NCBI RefSeq assembly: GCF_018760735.1
Contig: NZ_JAHHZN010000004.1
Span: 271,828 to 335,827 of the forward strand
DNA length: 64,000 nt
From: Hymenobacter piscis
GTDB lineage: Bacteria; Bacteroidota; Bacteroidia; Cytophagales; Hymenobacteraceae
Reading direction: 5' to 3'
In this document: one piece after another, positions 45,093-54,221 of the stretch
Layout of the letters: each line of letters starts with the position of its first letter
Numbering within the stretch: position 1 is the first letter of the stretch
Notes under the pieces: model-generated
The model's database searches: none
The model's input: only the letters and a program-made list of their open reading frames with translations
What the model was told of the DNA's origin: nothing
Translations under genes and position numbers: made by a program

Positions 45093-45108
45093 TGTCCGAA
45101 ATCGGACA
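45093..45108. promoter_or_regulatory. Candidate activator-binding palindrome, site 2
   Basis: TGTCCGAAATCGGACA is a perfect 16-bp palindrome. It ends exactly 65 bp before the sigma54-like element at 45174, the same distance as at site 1. Confidence 0.7.
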
Positions 45109-45173
45109 TATTTTGCAAGGGGTTGAAGAATGAAATAGCACGTAAGTAATTGACTAAATGAATCTTGAATAAT

Positions 45174-45190
45174 TGGCACTCGGCTTGGCA
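45174..45190 (+). promoter_or_regulatory. Sigma54-like promoter of the ABC ATPase and permeases
   Basis: TGGCACTCGGCTTGGCA carries TGGCAC as -24 box and TTGGC at the -12 position. It lies 71 bp before the ATG at 45262. Confidence 0.6.
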
Positions 45191-45261
45191 AAGGTACTGT
45201 ACTCCGGCCCGCCGACTGCCCACAACCGGACACGCTTCCAAACCCTCTCACGACTACTGCC

Positions 45262-45999
<738 letters not shown>

Positions 46000-46002
46000 A
46001 GG

Positions 46003-46091
46003 TGAAATGGTGAGGTGGGGAAAGGGTGAGTTTGAGGTTCAAGCTGTGCCATTCGCCCGATAACTCACCCTTTCACCACCTCACCATTTCA
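46003..46091. repeat. Inverted GGTGAAATGGTGAGG repeats inside the efflux operon
   Basis: Arms 46003-46032 and 46062-46091 pair over about 30 bp (TGAAATGGTGAGGTGG...) and fill the spacer between the ATPase stop and the first permease. It belongs to the class of repeat-filled junctions. Confidence 0.8.
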
Positions 46092-46101
46092 TTATTCCCT
46101 C

Positions 46102-47352
46102 ATGCTTCTCTCTTACCTCAAAATCGCCTGGAAAGTCTTGCTGCGGCGCAAGTTCTTCACCTTTATCAGCCTGTTCGGCATCAGCTTCACGCTCATGATT
46201 CTGCTGGTGGTGTACGCCCTGTACGACCACACGGTGGGCCCCCACACGCCCGAAAAGAAAGTGGACCGGCTGCTGTTCATCAACCGCGCCACCGTCTCTT
46301 ACAAGAACGACAACGGCACCAACAACGGCACCGTCAGCTACAGCTTTCTGGAGCGTTACGTGCGGCCCCTGCGCACCCCGGAGAAGATTTCCATCAGCAC
46401 GTATTTCAGCTCCACGGCCGCTTACGTGGGCACTCAGAAGCTGGACGTGGATCTGAAATACACCGACGGCCAATTCTGGCAGGTGCTGGATTTCGACTTT
46501 GTGGAAGGCCGGCCCTACACCCCGAGCGAGGTGCAGAGCGGCGCCCACGTGGCCGTCCTCAACGAGCGAACCTGCCGGGCGTATTTTGGCACCATCAGCG
46601 GCGTGCTGGGTAAAACCATTGAAACCGACCGGGTGCGCTACCAGGTGATTGGGGTGGTGAAGGACATACCCGGCATGCGCTTCAACTCCTACGCCGACAT
46701 GTGGGCTCCCCTCAGCACCAGTACCCTGGATGCCAAAGAGCCCGGCTATTTCGGCAACTGCATGGCTATTGTGCAGGCCCGTACCCCCGCCGATATACCG
46801 GCTGTTCAGGCCGAATTCAACCGCGTGGTAGACCAGGTGCCCGTGCCCGACCCCAAGAAGCACGCCAAGGTGTACGTGTACGCCGGCACGCTGCTTTCCT
46901 CCACGGTGCGTTGGTTCAACAACAACAGTACCCCCGACGACGGCGTGGCCGCTCTCACGGGCAAAGTGGCCCTGCTGACCTTGCTGTTTATGCTGCTGCC
47001 GGCCCTCAACCTGATCAACGTTAACGTGAGCCGCATGCTGGAACGCTCCTCCGAAATTGGGGTACGGAAGGCCTTCGGGGCCACGTCGGGCACGCTTATC
47101 CGGCAGTTTCTGGTAGAAAACGTGTTCCTGACCTTGCTGGGTGGGGTGTTGGGGTTGGTGCTGGCCAGCGTGGTGCTGCACCTGATTGACAGCAGCGGCT
47201 TCATTCCCTACACCACGCTCACGCTCAACCCCCGCATTTTCGCGGGTGGGCTGCTGCTGAGCCTGCTGTTCGGGGTGCTGTCGGGCGTGTACCCGGCCTA
47301 TAAAATGTCGAAGCTCCAAGCGGTGCAGGCCCTGAAAGGCGGCCGCAATTAA
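46102..47352 (+). CDS. ABC transporter permease, FtsX/MacB type (first)
   Basis: The product (416 aa) has an N-terminal membrane helix (FFTFISLFGISFTLMILLVVY), a large periplasmic domain and three C-terminal helices ending in LFGVLSGVYPAYKMSKLQAVQALKGG, the usual MacB_PCD plus FtsX architecture. The cytoplasmic signature ERSSEIGVRKAFGATSGTL is intact. MacB-type systems use the periplasmic domain to pump substrates or pull on outer-membrane proteins by mechanotransmission. Confidence 0.93.
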   Translation: MLLSYLKIAWKVLLRRKFFTFISLFGISFTLMILLVVYALYDHTVGPHTPEKKVDRLLFINRATVSYKNDNGTNNGTVSYSFLERYVRPLRTPEKISISTYFSSTAAYVGTQKLDVDLKYTDGQFWQVLDFDFVEGRPYTPSEVQSGAHVAVLNERTCRAYFGTISGVLGKTIETDRVRYQVIGVVKDIPGMRFNSYADMWAPLSTSTLDAKEPGYFGNCMAIVQARTPADIPAVQAEFNRVVDQVPVPDPKKHAKVYVYAGTLLSSTVRWFNNNSTPDDGVAALTGKVALLTLLFMLLPALNLINVNVSRMLERSSEIGVRKAFGATSGTLIRQFLVENVFLTLLGGVLGLVLASVVLHLIDSSGFIPYTTLTLNPRIFAGGLLLSLLFGVLSGVYPAYKMSKLQAVQALKGGRN

Positions 47353-47377
47353 CTATCCCCTTCTGCTCTCCAACCGC

Positions 47378-48571
47378 ATGATACGCCATCTGTTTACCTT
47401 GATCTGGAACCGCAAGCGGGCGAATTTCCTGCTGGTTACCGAAATATTCTTTGCCTTTGTGGTGCTGTTTGTGCTGGGCAGCCTGCTGGTGGACAACTAC
47501 CGCAAATACACGGCCCCCCTGGGGTACACCTATGAGCACGTGTGGCAGATAGACCTGGACCCTAACGGCCAACCCATCAGCCGGCAGGATGCCACGTTTG
47601 AGCGCCTGATTCAGCTCCTGAAAGCCGTGTCCGGCGTGCGCAGTGTGGCGGCTACCCGCTCCAACACCCCGTTCTCGTTCAGCGACAGTAGCACCGATTT
47701 CAAAGCCGGCAGCAAATCAACCAACAGCGACATTTACATCGTCGGCGACGACATGCAGGACGTGTTGAGCCTGCAACTGGCGGAAGGCCGCTGGTTTAAC
47801 CGCCACGACGAAGTAGCGGCGCATCCGCCGCTGGTCATCTCGCAGGAGGCCCGCCAGGCTTTGTTTGCTAAGGGGCCGGCCTTAGGTAAAACCGTGCGGG
47901 GCCTAGACAATCAAGACTTTCAGGTAGTAGGCGTGCTGGCCACGTCTTACCGTGGCCGGGGCGAGTTTCAGGAGTTGGAACCGGCCATATTTCTGCGCAG
48001 CGCCAAACTGGTAGGCTCCGCAGATACTACCAGCTTCGACCAGCCCCGACTGCTGATTCGGGTGCAGCCCACGGCCACGGCCGAGCTGGAGCAGCGCCTC
48101 ACCAAAGAAATTGCGGCCGTGACGGGCGGTTGGAAATCCACGGTCATCACCCTGCCCGAGCAGCGCACTATCCGCATGAAGTTCGCGCTGGCCCCCATGG
48201 GCGGTATGGTGCTGGTGTGTGGGTTCCTGATTTTCAACGTGGCCCTGGGCCTATTCGGGGTGCTGTGGTACAATATCAGCCAGCGTCGCGCCGAAATCGG
48301 GTTGCGCCGCGCTATCGGGGCCACCGGCAGCCGCATCAGCGGCCAGTTTCTGGGCGAAATCCTGGTAGTGACGACGTTCGGCCTGGCCTTCGGGCTGCTG
48401 GTGGCGGCGCAGTTTCCGCTGCTGGGCGTGATGAACATCCGGCTGCCGGTGTACCTAGCCAGCATGGCCCTGGCCACCGCGCTGGTGTACGTGCTGACCG
48501 CCATTTGCGCCCTCTACCCGAGTCTGCTGGCGGCCCGCATCCGGCCAGCCGTGGCCCTGCGCGAGGAGTAG
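47378..48571 (+). CDS. ABC transporter permease, FtsX/MacB type (second)
   Basis: The product (397 aa) has the same architecture: N-terminal helix (ANFLLVTEIFFAFVVLFVLG), a periplasmic domain, and the coupling motif QRRAEIGLRRAIGATGSRI with ARIRPAVALREE at the end. Two different permease genes suggest a heterodimer. It is 25 bp after the first permease. The stop is followed by the long palindrome-rich region. Confidence 0.93.
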   Translation: MIRHLFTLIWNRKRANFLLVTEIFFAFVVLFVLGSLLVDNYRKYTAPLGYTYEHVWQIDLDPNGQPISRQDATFERLIQLLKAVSGVRSVAATRSNTPFSFSDSSTDFKAGSKSTNSDIYIVGDDMQDVLSLQLAEGRWFNRHDEVAAHPPLVISQEARQALFAKGPALGKTVRGLDNQDFQVVGVLATSYRGRGEFQELEPAIFLRSAKLVGSADTTSFDQPRLLIRVQPTATAELEQRLTKEIAAVTGGWKSTVITLPEQRTIRMKFALAPMGGMVLVCGFLIFNVALGLFGVLWYNISQRRAEIGLRRAIGATGSRISGQFLGEILVVTTFGLAFGLLVAAQFPLLGVMNIRLPVYLASMALATALVYVLTAICALYPSLLAARIRPAVALREE

Positions 48572-48592
48572 GGTTGCCGACTGGCCAAACCC

Positions 48593-49300
48593 GTAGGCTG
48601 TTCCGGCGAACCGGTTCGGGTCGGACCCAAACTGATTCGCCGGAACAGCCTACTACCTCGCATCGGACCCGAACGGGTTGCCTGAAAAGATAAACCGGCC
48701 CGGCTTGCTGGGAAACTGGTTCGGGTCGGACCCGAACCGGTTCGCCAAAAACGCCTTCCGGTTGGGGTTGAACCCGAACTGGCTGGCTGAAAAGGGTAAT
48801 CGGTTCAGATTCGACCCGAATTAGTTGGCTGAAATGAGAAACCGGTTCGGTTTGCTGGGAGACTGATTCGGTGAGAAGCTGAACCAGTTGGCTACGGCGG
48901 CAAACCCGGTAGCATCAGCCGCTAAGGCCAACCAGCTAACACCCGGAAGCAGGCACCAGCAGCCCGGAAGCAATTGCTTCAGCCCGATTTCGCGGGTATG
49001 TTCCGCGTAATCGGGCTGAAGTGGACCGAAATTGATCCGAAAGGGCTCGATTTTGAGCCCCGGACCCACCTAATCGGGCCAGATTAGCTGCTAATCGGAC
49101 TAATCTGGCCCGATTAAATAGGTCCGACCCACTTAATCGGGCCTGATTAGCTCAAATAAGGAGGTCGGACCCATTTAAGCGGGCCAAACTGGCTCCTAAT
49201 CGGGCTAAGTTGGCCCGATTAGGAGCCTCTCACACTCCTAATTGAACCAACTTAGTCCGACATCGAGGGTCGGCCCCCTTTAATTGAGGGTCGGACCCCC
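48593..49300. repeat. About 700 bp of stacked palindromes with recurring TCGGAC
   Basis: No gene is supported. The stretch contains several strong hairpins: 18-bp arms 48593-48610 / 48636-48653; 13-bp arms 48977-48989 / 49009-49021; 17-bp arms 49071-49087 / 49100-49116; 15-bp arms 49191-49205 / 49213-49227. Between them, variants of GGTTCGGGTCGGACCCGAAC and of TAATCGGGCC recur. TCGGAC or its inverse GTCCGA occurs at 48621, 48663, 48726, 49095, 49122, 49165, 49255 and 49291. The regulator gene starts 40 bp later. Confidence 0.85.
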
Positions 49301-49339
49301 GATTAAGTGCCGGCACTTGCCGTTCTTCGCCTCTGCTTT

Positions 49340-50716
49340 ATGATTCTGATTATCGACGACGATATAGCCGTGCGGACCTCGCTACGGCTGCTGCTCAAGC
49401 AGCATGGCTACGCCCCGGAGGCTGTGGCCACGCCCGCCGAGGCCCTGCGCATGGTGGAAAACACCCCGCCCGAGCTGGTGCTCATGGACATGAACTACTC
49501 CCTGGACACCTCCGGCCAGGATGGGCTGCGGCTGCTGGCTCGGGTGAAGCGGCTGCGGCCGGCTCTGCCGGTCATCCTTATCACGGGCTGGGGCAGCATT
49601 GCGCTGGCCGTGGAGGGCATGAAGGCCGGGGCCGCCGAGTTCATCACCAAGCCCTGGAACAACGAGGCCCTGCTGCAAACCATCGGCACGGTGCTGGCCC
49701 TGGCCGCCCCCGACGCCCCGGACCCCGCCGCCCTCAGCCGCCGCCAGCTCGATGCGCAGTATGATTTCCGGGCTATTGTGGGCCAGGATGCGCGCCTGCT
49801 GCACGTGCTGCGCAGCGTGGGTCAGGTGGCCGCCACCGATGCCTCGGTGCTCATTGAGGGCGAAAGCGGTACCGGCAAGGAGCTCATTGCCGAGGCCGTG
49901 CACCAGAACAGCCGGCGCAGTCGGCAGCCCTTCGTGAAGGTGAACCTGGGCGGCATTTCGGCCTCCTTGTTTGAGAGTGAGATGTTCGGGCACCGGCGCG
50001 GGGCCTTCACCGACGCCAAAGCCGACCGCCAGGGCCGCTTCGAGCTGGCCAACGGCGGCACCATCTTCCTAGATGAAATCGGGGAGCTGGATCTGAGCAG
50101 CCAGGTGAAGCTGCTGCGCGTGCTCCAGGACCGCACCTACGAAGTGCTCGGCGACAGCAAGCCCCGCCGCCTCGATATCCGCGTGATTTGCGCCACCAAC
50201 CGCAACCTGGCCGAGCTGGTGCAGCAGGGCCGCTTCCGCGAGGACCTGTTCTACCGCATCAATCTGATTACGGTGCGTCTGCCCGCCCTGCGCGAGCGGC
50301 CCGAGGATATTCCGTTGCTGGTGCAGCACTTCGTGGACGGGCTGCGCGCCACCTATCACCGCCCGGCCCTGAAGGTGGGCACCCGCGCCCGCCACTGGCT
50401 GCAGGAGCAGCCGCTGCCGGGCAACATCCGGGAGCTGAAAAACCTGGTGGAGCGCGCCGTGCTGGTGTCGGGCAAGGACGAACTAGGTCCCGAAGACTTC
50501 CAGGCCCAGTTTCAGCCCGCCCCGCGCGTAGCGGCCGCCGGCGAGCTGCCCGAGCCCGGCACCATCACCCTCGACGCGCTGGAAGCCCAGATGATCCGCC
50601 GCACGCTGGAGCACTACAGCGGCAACATCAGCCGCGTGGCCAAAGCCCTAGGCCTGAGCCGCGGCGCGCTCTACCGCCGGCTGGAGAAATACGCCATTCC
50701 CTTCGACGCGGAGTAG
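49340..50716 (+). CDS. NtrC-family sigma54-dependent response regulator
   Basis: The product (458 aa) has a receiver domain (1-120; acid pocket DDD at 6-8, probable phosphoacceptor D50 in VLMDMNY, K104 in TKPW), an AAA+ sigma54-activation domain (about 142-375; Walker A GESGTGKE at 174-181, Walker B FLDE at 243-246) and a Fis-type DNA-binding helix-turn-helix (GNISRVAKALGLSRGALYRR). The sigma54-contacting loop reads GAFTDA (221-226), not the usual GAFTGA. The ATG at 49340 gives a standard N-terminus. It is the likely activator of the two sigma54-like promoters of the efflux genes upstream. Confidence 0.95.
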   Translation: MILIIDDDIAVRTSLRLLLKQHGYAPEAVATPAEALRMVENTPPELVLMDMNYSLDTSGQDGLRLLARVKRLRPALPVILITGWGSIALAVEGMKAGAAEFITKPWNNEALLQTIGTVLALAAPDAPDPAALSRRQLDAQYDFRAIVGQDARLLHVLRSVGQVAATDASVLIEGESGTGKELIAEAVHQNSRRSRQPFVKVNLGGISASLFESEMFGHRRGAFTDAKADRQGRFELANGGTIFLDEIGELDLSSQVKLLRVLQDRTYEVLGDSKPRRLDIRVICATNRNLAELVQQGRFREDLFYRINLITVRLPALRERPEDIPLLVQHFVDGLRATYHRPALKVGTRARHWLQEQPLPGNIRELKNLVERAVLVSGKDELGPEDFQAQFQPAPRVAAAGELPEPGTITLDALEAQMIRRTLEHYSGNISRVAKALGLSRGALYRRLEKYAIPFDAE

Positions 50717-50806
50717 GGGAGAGGCCCGCCCCGGCAACCCCGGAACGCCAGGCCGCGCGGATAAAGACCGTCAGGCTGAGAGCCGATAAAGAACGTCAGA
50801 CTGAGC

Positions 50807-50923
50807 AAACAAAGAACGTCATGCTGAGCGCAGCCGAAGCATCTCGCGTGCTGACGGTGCCAACGTAATCCACCGTCAGCACGCGAGATGCTTCGGCTGC
50901 GCTCAGCATGACGTTCTTTGTTT
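50807..50923. repeat. Long palindrome, copy 3 of the CGTCATTC family
   Basis: Arms 50807-50858 and 50872-50923 pair perfectly over 52 bp around a 13-nt loop. The core is CGTCATGCTGAGCGCAGCCG. To the left, the start of the arm is repeated in degraded form (CGTCAGGCTGAG, CGTCAGACTGAG). Confidence 0.95.
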
Positions 50924-50952
50924 GTTCCGCACGTTCCCCGCACGCGAGGAGC

Positions 50953-51024
50953 CCCAGGGCTGAAGCCCTGGGCTACGTAGCGGCCATAGACTTCCGCTGA
51001 CTAGCCCAGGGCTTCAGCCCTGGG
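50953..51024. repeat. Two inverted CCCAGGGCT palindromes
   Basis: CCCAGGGCTGAAGCCCTGGG (50953-50972) and its exact inverse (51005-51024) each fold on themselves and can also pair with each other. They lie between the regulator and the kinase genes, next to palindrome copy 3. Confidence 0.85.
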
Positions 51025-51044
51025 AGGTAGAATATCTTTTGCTT

Positions 51045-52367
51045 ATGTCCCTACGCCTGCAATTCATCCTGTTTGTCGTCATTATCCACGCCGTGCTGAT
51101 TGTGCTGGCGGCGCAGGTGCGCACCACCAATGCGCCGCTGTTCGTGGGGCTGGAGGTGCTGCTGCTGGTGAGCCTGGGGCTGACGTGGCGGCTGTACCGG
51201 GGCTTCGTGCGGCCGTTTCAGCTGATTGCGGCGGGCACCGAGGCCATCCGGGCCCAGGATTTCTCCCTGAAATTCGTGCCCGTGGGCCAGCATGAGATGG
51301 ACCAGCTCATTGCGGTGTACAACCACATGCTGGATGCGCTGCGGCAGGAGCGCATCACCCAGCACGAGAAAAACCATTTGCTCGAAAGCCTGATCCGGGC
51401 GTCGCCGGCCGGGGTGCTGCTGCTATCCTTTGAGGGCCACATTGAGGGCGTGAACCCCGCCGCCGAGCGGATGCTGGCGCAGCCCACGGCGCAGCTGCTG
51501 GGCCAGCTGCCGGCCCACCTGCCCGGCGACTGGGGCCCGGCCCTGGCGGCCCTGAGCGAAGCGCAGCCCCAGGTAGTGCAGCTCTCGGGCCTGCAGACCT
51601 ACCGGGCACACAGCTCGCGGTTTATTGATCGGGGCTTCACGCGGCGGTTTATCGTGCTGGAGGAGCTGACCCAGGAGCTGATCCGGCAGGAAAAGCAGGC
51701 CTACGAGAAGCTGATCCGGATGATGGCCCACGAAATCAACAACTCCATCGGGGCCATCAACTCCATCTTGCAGAGCTTCCACCACTACGCCCCCCAGCTG
51801 CAGCCCCAGGACCAGCCCGATTTCCGGGAAGCCCTCGACGTTTCTATCGGCCGCAACACCCACCTGGCCAACTTCATGGCCAACTTTGCCACCCTGGTGC
51901 GTCTGCCGCCGCCCCAGCCGCAGCCCACCGACCTGCACGCCTTGCTGCGCACCACGGCGCGGCTGCTGCAGGTGCAGGCCGAGCGCCGCCGCATCCGCTG
52001 GCACTGGGAGCTGGCGCCCGCGCCGCTGGTGGCCGAGGTAGATCCGGTGCAGCTGGAACAGGCCCTGCTCAACATCTGCAAAAACGCCCAGGAAGCCATC
52101 GGCGAAGACGGCAACATCTGGGTGCGCACCATGCAGGAACCCGCCTGTATGATCATTGAAAACGACGGCCCCGGCTTGGCGCCCGAGGTGCAGCGGCGCC
52201 TGTTCACGCCCTTCTTCAGCACCAAGCGCGACGGCCAGGGCATCGGCCTCACCCTGGTCCGCGACATCCTGCTCCAGCACCAGTTTCGCTTCCGCCTCGA
52301 AACCCAACCCAACGCCCGCACCGCGTTTACCATCTGGCTGGCGGGGAATGACACGGTGAATGAGTGA
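51045..52367 (+). CDS. Sensor histidine kinase of the efflux module
   Basis: The product (440 aa) has two N-terminal transmembrane helices (FILFVVIIHAVLIVLAAQ and FVGLEVLLLVSLGLTW), a HAMP-like linker, a PAS-like domain (about 110-200) and a kinase core: phosphoacceptor H229 in MMAHEINNSIG, then the N box NICKNAQEAIG and GQGIGLTLVRDILLQH. The very short periplasmic loop suggests that it senses within the membrane or cytoplasm. TATCTTTTG (51033-51041) resembles a -7 element just before the ATG. It is the natural partner of the NtrC-type regulator. Confidence 0.93.
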   Translation: MSLRLQFILFVVIIHAVLIVLAAQVRTTNAPLFVGLEVLLLVSLGLTWRLYRGFVRPFQLIAAGTEAIRAQDFSLKFVPVGQHEMDQLIAVYNHMLDALRQERITQHEKNHLLESLIRASPAGVLLLSFEGHIEGVNPAAERMLAQPTAQLLGQLPAHLPGDWGPALAALSEAQPQVVQLSGLQTYRAHSSRFIDRGFTRRFIVLEELTQELIRQEKQAYEKLIRMMAHEINNSIGAINSILQSFHHYAPQLQPQDQPDFREALDVSIGRNTHLANFMANFATLVRLPPPQPQPTDLHALLRTTARLLQVQAERRRIRWHWELAPAPLVAEVDPVQLEQALLNICKNAQEAIGEDGNIWVRTMQEPACMIIENDGPGLAPEVQRRLFTPFFSTKRDGQGIGLTLVRDILLQHQFRFRLETQPNARTAFTIWLAGNDTVNE

Positions 52368-52622
52368 AGTGGTGAATGAGTGATTCGGTGAATGTGTGAC
52401 TCGGTGAATGCGTGAAGTGGGGAACGAGCGAAATAGAGCGTCATTCTGAGCGAAGCCGGAGGCGTAGTCGAAGAATCTCGCGTGCAATGGTAACTCCTGA
52501 TAGCGGACTTACTCTGGCATGCGAGATTCTTCGACTACGCCTCCGGCTTCGCTCAGAATGACGTTCTTTTTGCTCGTTCCCCACTTCACGCATTTCCCGC
52601 TTCACGCATTCACCGCTTCACC
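52355..52622. repeat. Composite: period-16 repeats around palindrome copy 4
   Basis: GGTGAATGAGTGAAGT-type 16-bp units (five, from 52355) face inverted units at about 52579-52622. Inside lies copy 4 of the palindrome family (arms 52439-52485 and 52518-52563, core CGTCATTCTGAGCGAAGCCG). The left repeats contain the stop of the kinase gene; the right ones supply the stop of the YwqK-type gene. Confidence 0.88.
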
Positions 52623-54058
52623 GGGGGCTTGCGGGCCGGCGCGGGCTTTGCCGGGGTGGCGGCGCCGGGCTCCACTACCTGCCCGTTGCGGAAGGTTTTT
52701 TTCTCCTTGACTGTGGTGCCGTCGGGGCCGAAGTAGGACCAGACGCCGGTTTCCCGGCCGTTGCGGAAGGCTCCGCTGATTTCCGGGGTGCCATCCTCGC
52801 GCAGCAGGCGGTAGGGGCCGGTTTTGAGGCCGCGCACATAGGTAGTTTCGGCCTGCAGCTTGCCTGAGGGGTAGTACGACTGGGCTAGGCCGGCGGGCTT
52901 GCCGTTTTCGTGGAGCAGCTTGCTTTGCAGGGTGCCGGTGGGGTAGTAGGTGAGCTGCTCGCCGGCCAGACGGCCGTTCTGGTAGGTTTCCAGCTGCTGC
53001 ACCTGCTTGCCGCCGGGAAAATACGTACGCCACTGGCCCACGGGCTGGCCGTTCTTGTACTGCTGCTCCCGGTGCAGAGTGCCATCCTCGAAGTAAGCCG
53101 TGATTTTTCGGTCCCGGGCCTGGTTGGCGTACTCCGTTTTCTGCTCCGGCTTGCCCGATTCGTAGAAATCCTCCTGGGTGCCCGTAAGCACGCCCTGGCG
53201 GTAGTTCATGCGGCTTTTCACGGCCCCGCTCTCGTAGTAGGCCCTGGCCGGACCATCGAGGTTGCTGGTGCCCCCGGCCAGACTGCGGGCCTGCTGGGTG
53301 AGGTCGTCGCCGAGCGGGTTTTTCACGGTCCGGCCGCTGAAGGTGGCCGCCACGTAGTTGCCCTCGGTCTGGAGCTTGCCGGAGCGGTAGAACGTGCGGT
53401 AGCTGCCCCGGCCCGACTGGTCGGCCAGCACCTCGGTTTCGAGCTGGCCGTTGTCGTAATAGGTTTTGTAGGGGCCGGCCAGCAGGCCGCGGCGGTAGGT
53501 GCCCTCGCTCTGGAGCTGGCCGTTTTCGAAGTAGGTTTTCACGGGGCCGTTGGCCTGGCCGTCGGCGTAGGTGATTTCGACCTTGGGCTTGCCCGAGTCG
53601 TAGAGCTCCCGCACCAGGCCGCTGGGCTGGCCCTTGGCGAGGGTGGTTTCGAGCTTCACGGTGCCGTCGGGGAAGTAGTAGCGCAGCAGGCCGGTGGGCT
53701 CGTCGTTTTCATAAGTGCCTTCCTGGGCCAGCTTGCCGGAAGCGTAGTAGGTTTTAAACGGCCCCTGGCGTACGCCCTCCTGGTAGGTGACCTCCAGCCG
53801 CCGCCCGCCGTTGGGGTGAAATTCCACGTAGGTCGAGTCGCGCTTGCCGGCGGTGTAGCGGGTCTGGGCTTCGAGCGGACCGGCGTAATAAAACCGTTTG
53901 TAGGGGCCCTGCATCACGGTGTCGCCGGCCACCAGGGCCGAGAACACCTCCCGCTTGTGCACGTTGGTGGAATCGAAGTAAGTAGTCAGCCGCCGCAGCT
54001 TCTGGGCCTGGGCGGCGGTGGTGGCGGAGAGCAGCAGGAGGACAATAATCGGTTTCAT
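52610..54058 (-). CDS. YwqK/MORN-repeat exported protein
   Basis: The product (482 aa) has a signal peptide (MKPIIVLLLLSATTAAQAQ) and at least 14 MORN-2 type repeats of about 22-24 residues (for example YYDNGQLETEVLADQ, YFENGQLQSEGTY, YYPSGKLQAETTY). Such proteins are annotated as YwqK-family antitoxins, but a long exported one in Bacteroidota is more likely a surface or periplasmic scaffold; no toxin gene is adjacent. It ends with a Lys/Arg/Pro-rich tail and a stop codon inside the repeat arm. Confidence 0.85.
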   Translation of the reverse strand: MKPIIVLLLLSATTAAQAQKLRRLTTYFDSTNVHKREVFSALVAGDTVMQGPYKRFYYAGPLEAQTRYTAGKRDSTYVEFHPNGGRRLEVTYQEGVRQGPFKTYYASGKLAQEGTYENDEPTGLLRYYFPDGTVKLETTLAKGQPSGLVRELYDSGKPKVEITYADGQANGPVKTYFENGQLQSEGTYRRGLLAGPYKTYYDNGQLETEVLADQSGRGSYRTFYRSGKLQTEGNYVAATFSGRTVKNPLGDDLTQQARSLAGGTSNLDGPARAYYESGAVKSRMNYRQGVLTGTQEDFYESGKPEQKTEYANQARDRKITAYFEDGTLHREQQYKNGQPVGQWRTYFPGGKQVQQLETYQNGRLAGEQLTYYPTGTLQSKLLHENGKPAGLAQSYYPSGKLQAETTYVRGLKTGPYRLLREDGTPEISGAFRNGRETGVWSYFGPDGTTVKEKKTFRNGQVVEPGAATPAKPAPARKPPVKR

Positions 54059-54140
54059 GGGAGCAAGAACGGGGGAAAGGACGAAGTAGTGCGTTATCGG
54101 TTTCACGCAGAGTTTCGCAGTGAGTGAAATCCGGCAAACA

Positions 54141-54173
54141 AAAGCCCTGCCGCAAAACATGCAGCAGGGCTTT
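54141..54173 (-). terminator. Rho-independent terminator after the thiolase gene
   Basis: AAAGCCCTGCTGC, a short loop and GCGGCAGGGCTTTT (minus strand; one mismatch in the stem). It lies 49 bp after the thiolase stop. Confidence 0.75.
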
Positions 54174-54221
54174 GTGCTCATAACGTAAGCTAACGGCTGC
54201 TGGCCAGCCGCTAACAGCTCC

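Noticed and set aside
48821..49069. An 82-codon minus-strand frame in the palindrome array
   Set aside because: Its translation follows the repeats and has no independent coding signs.
52610..54058. Antitoxin role suggested by the YwqK family name
   Set aside because: No toxin gene is adjacent and the protein is long and exported, so a toxin-antitoxin pair is not supported.
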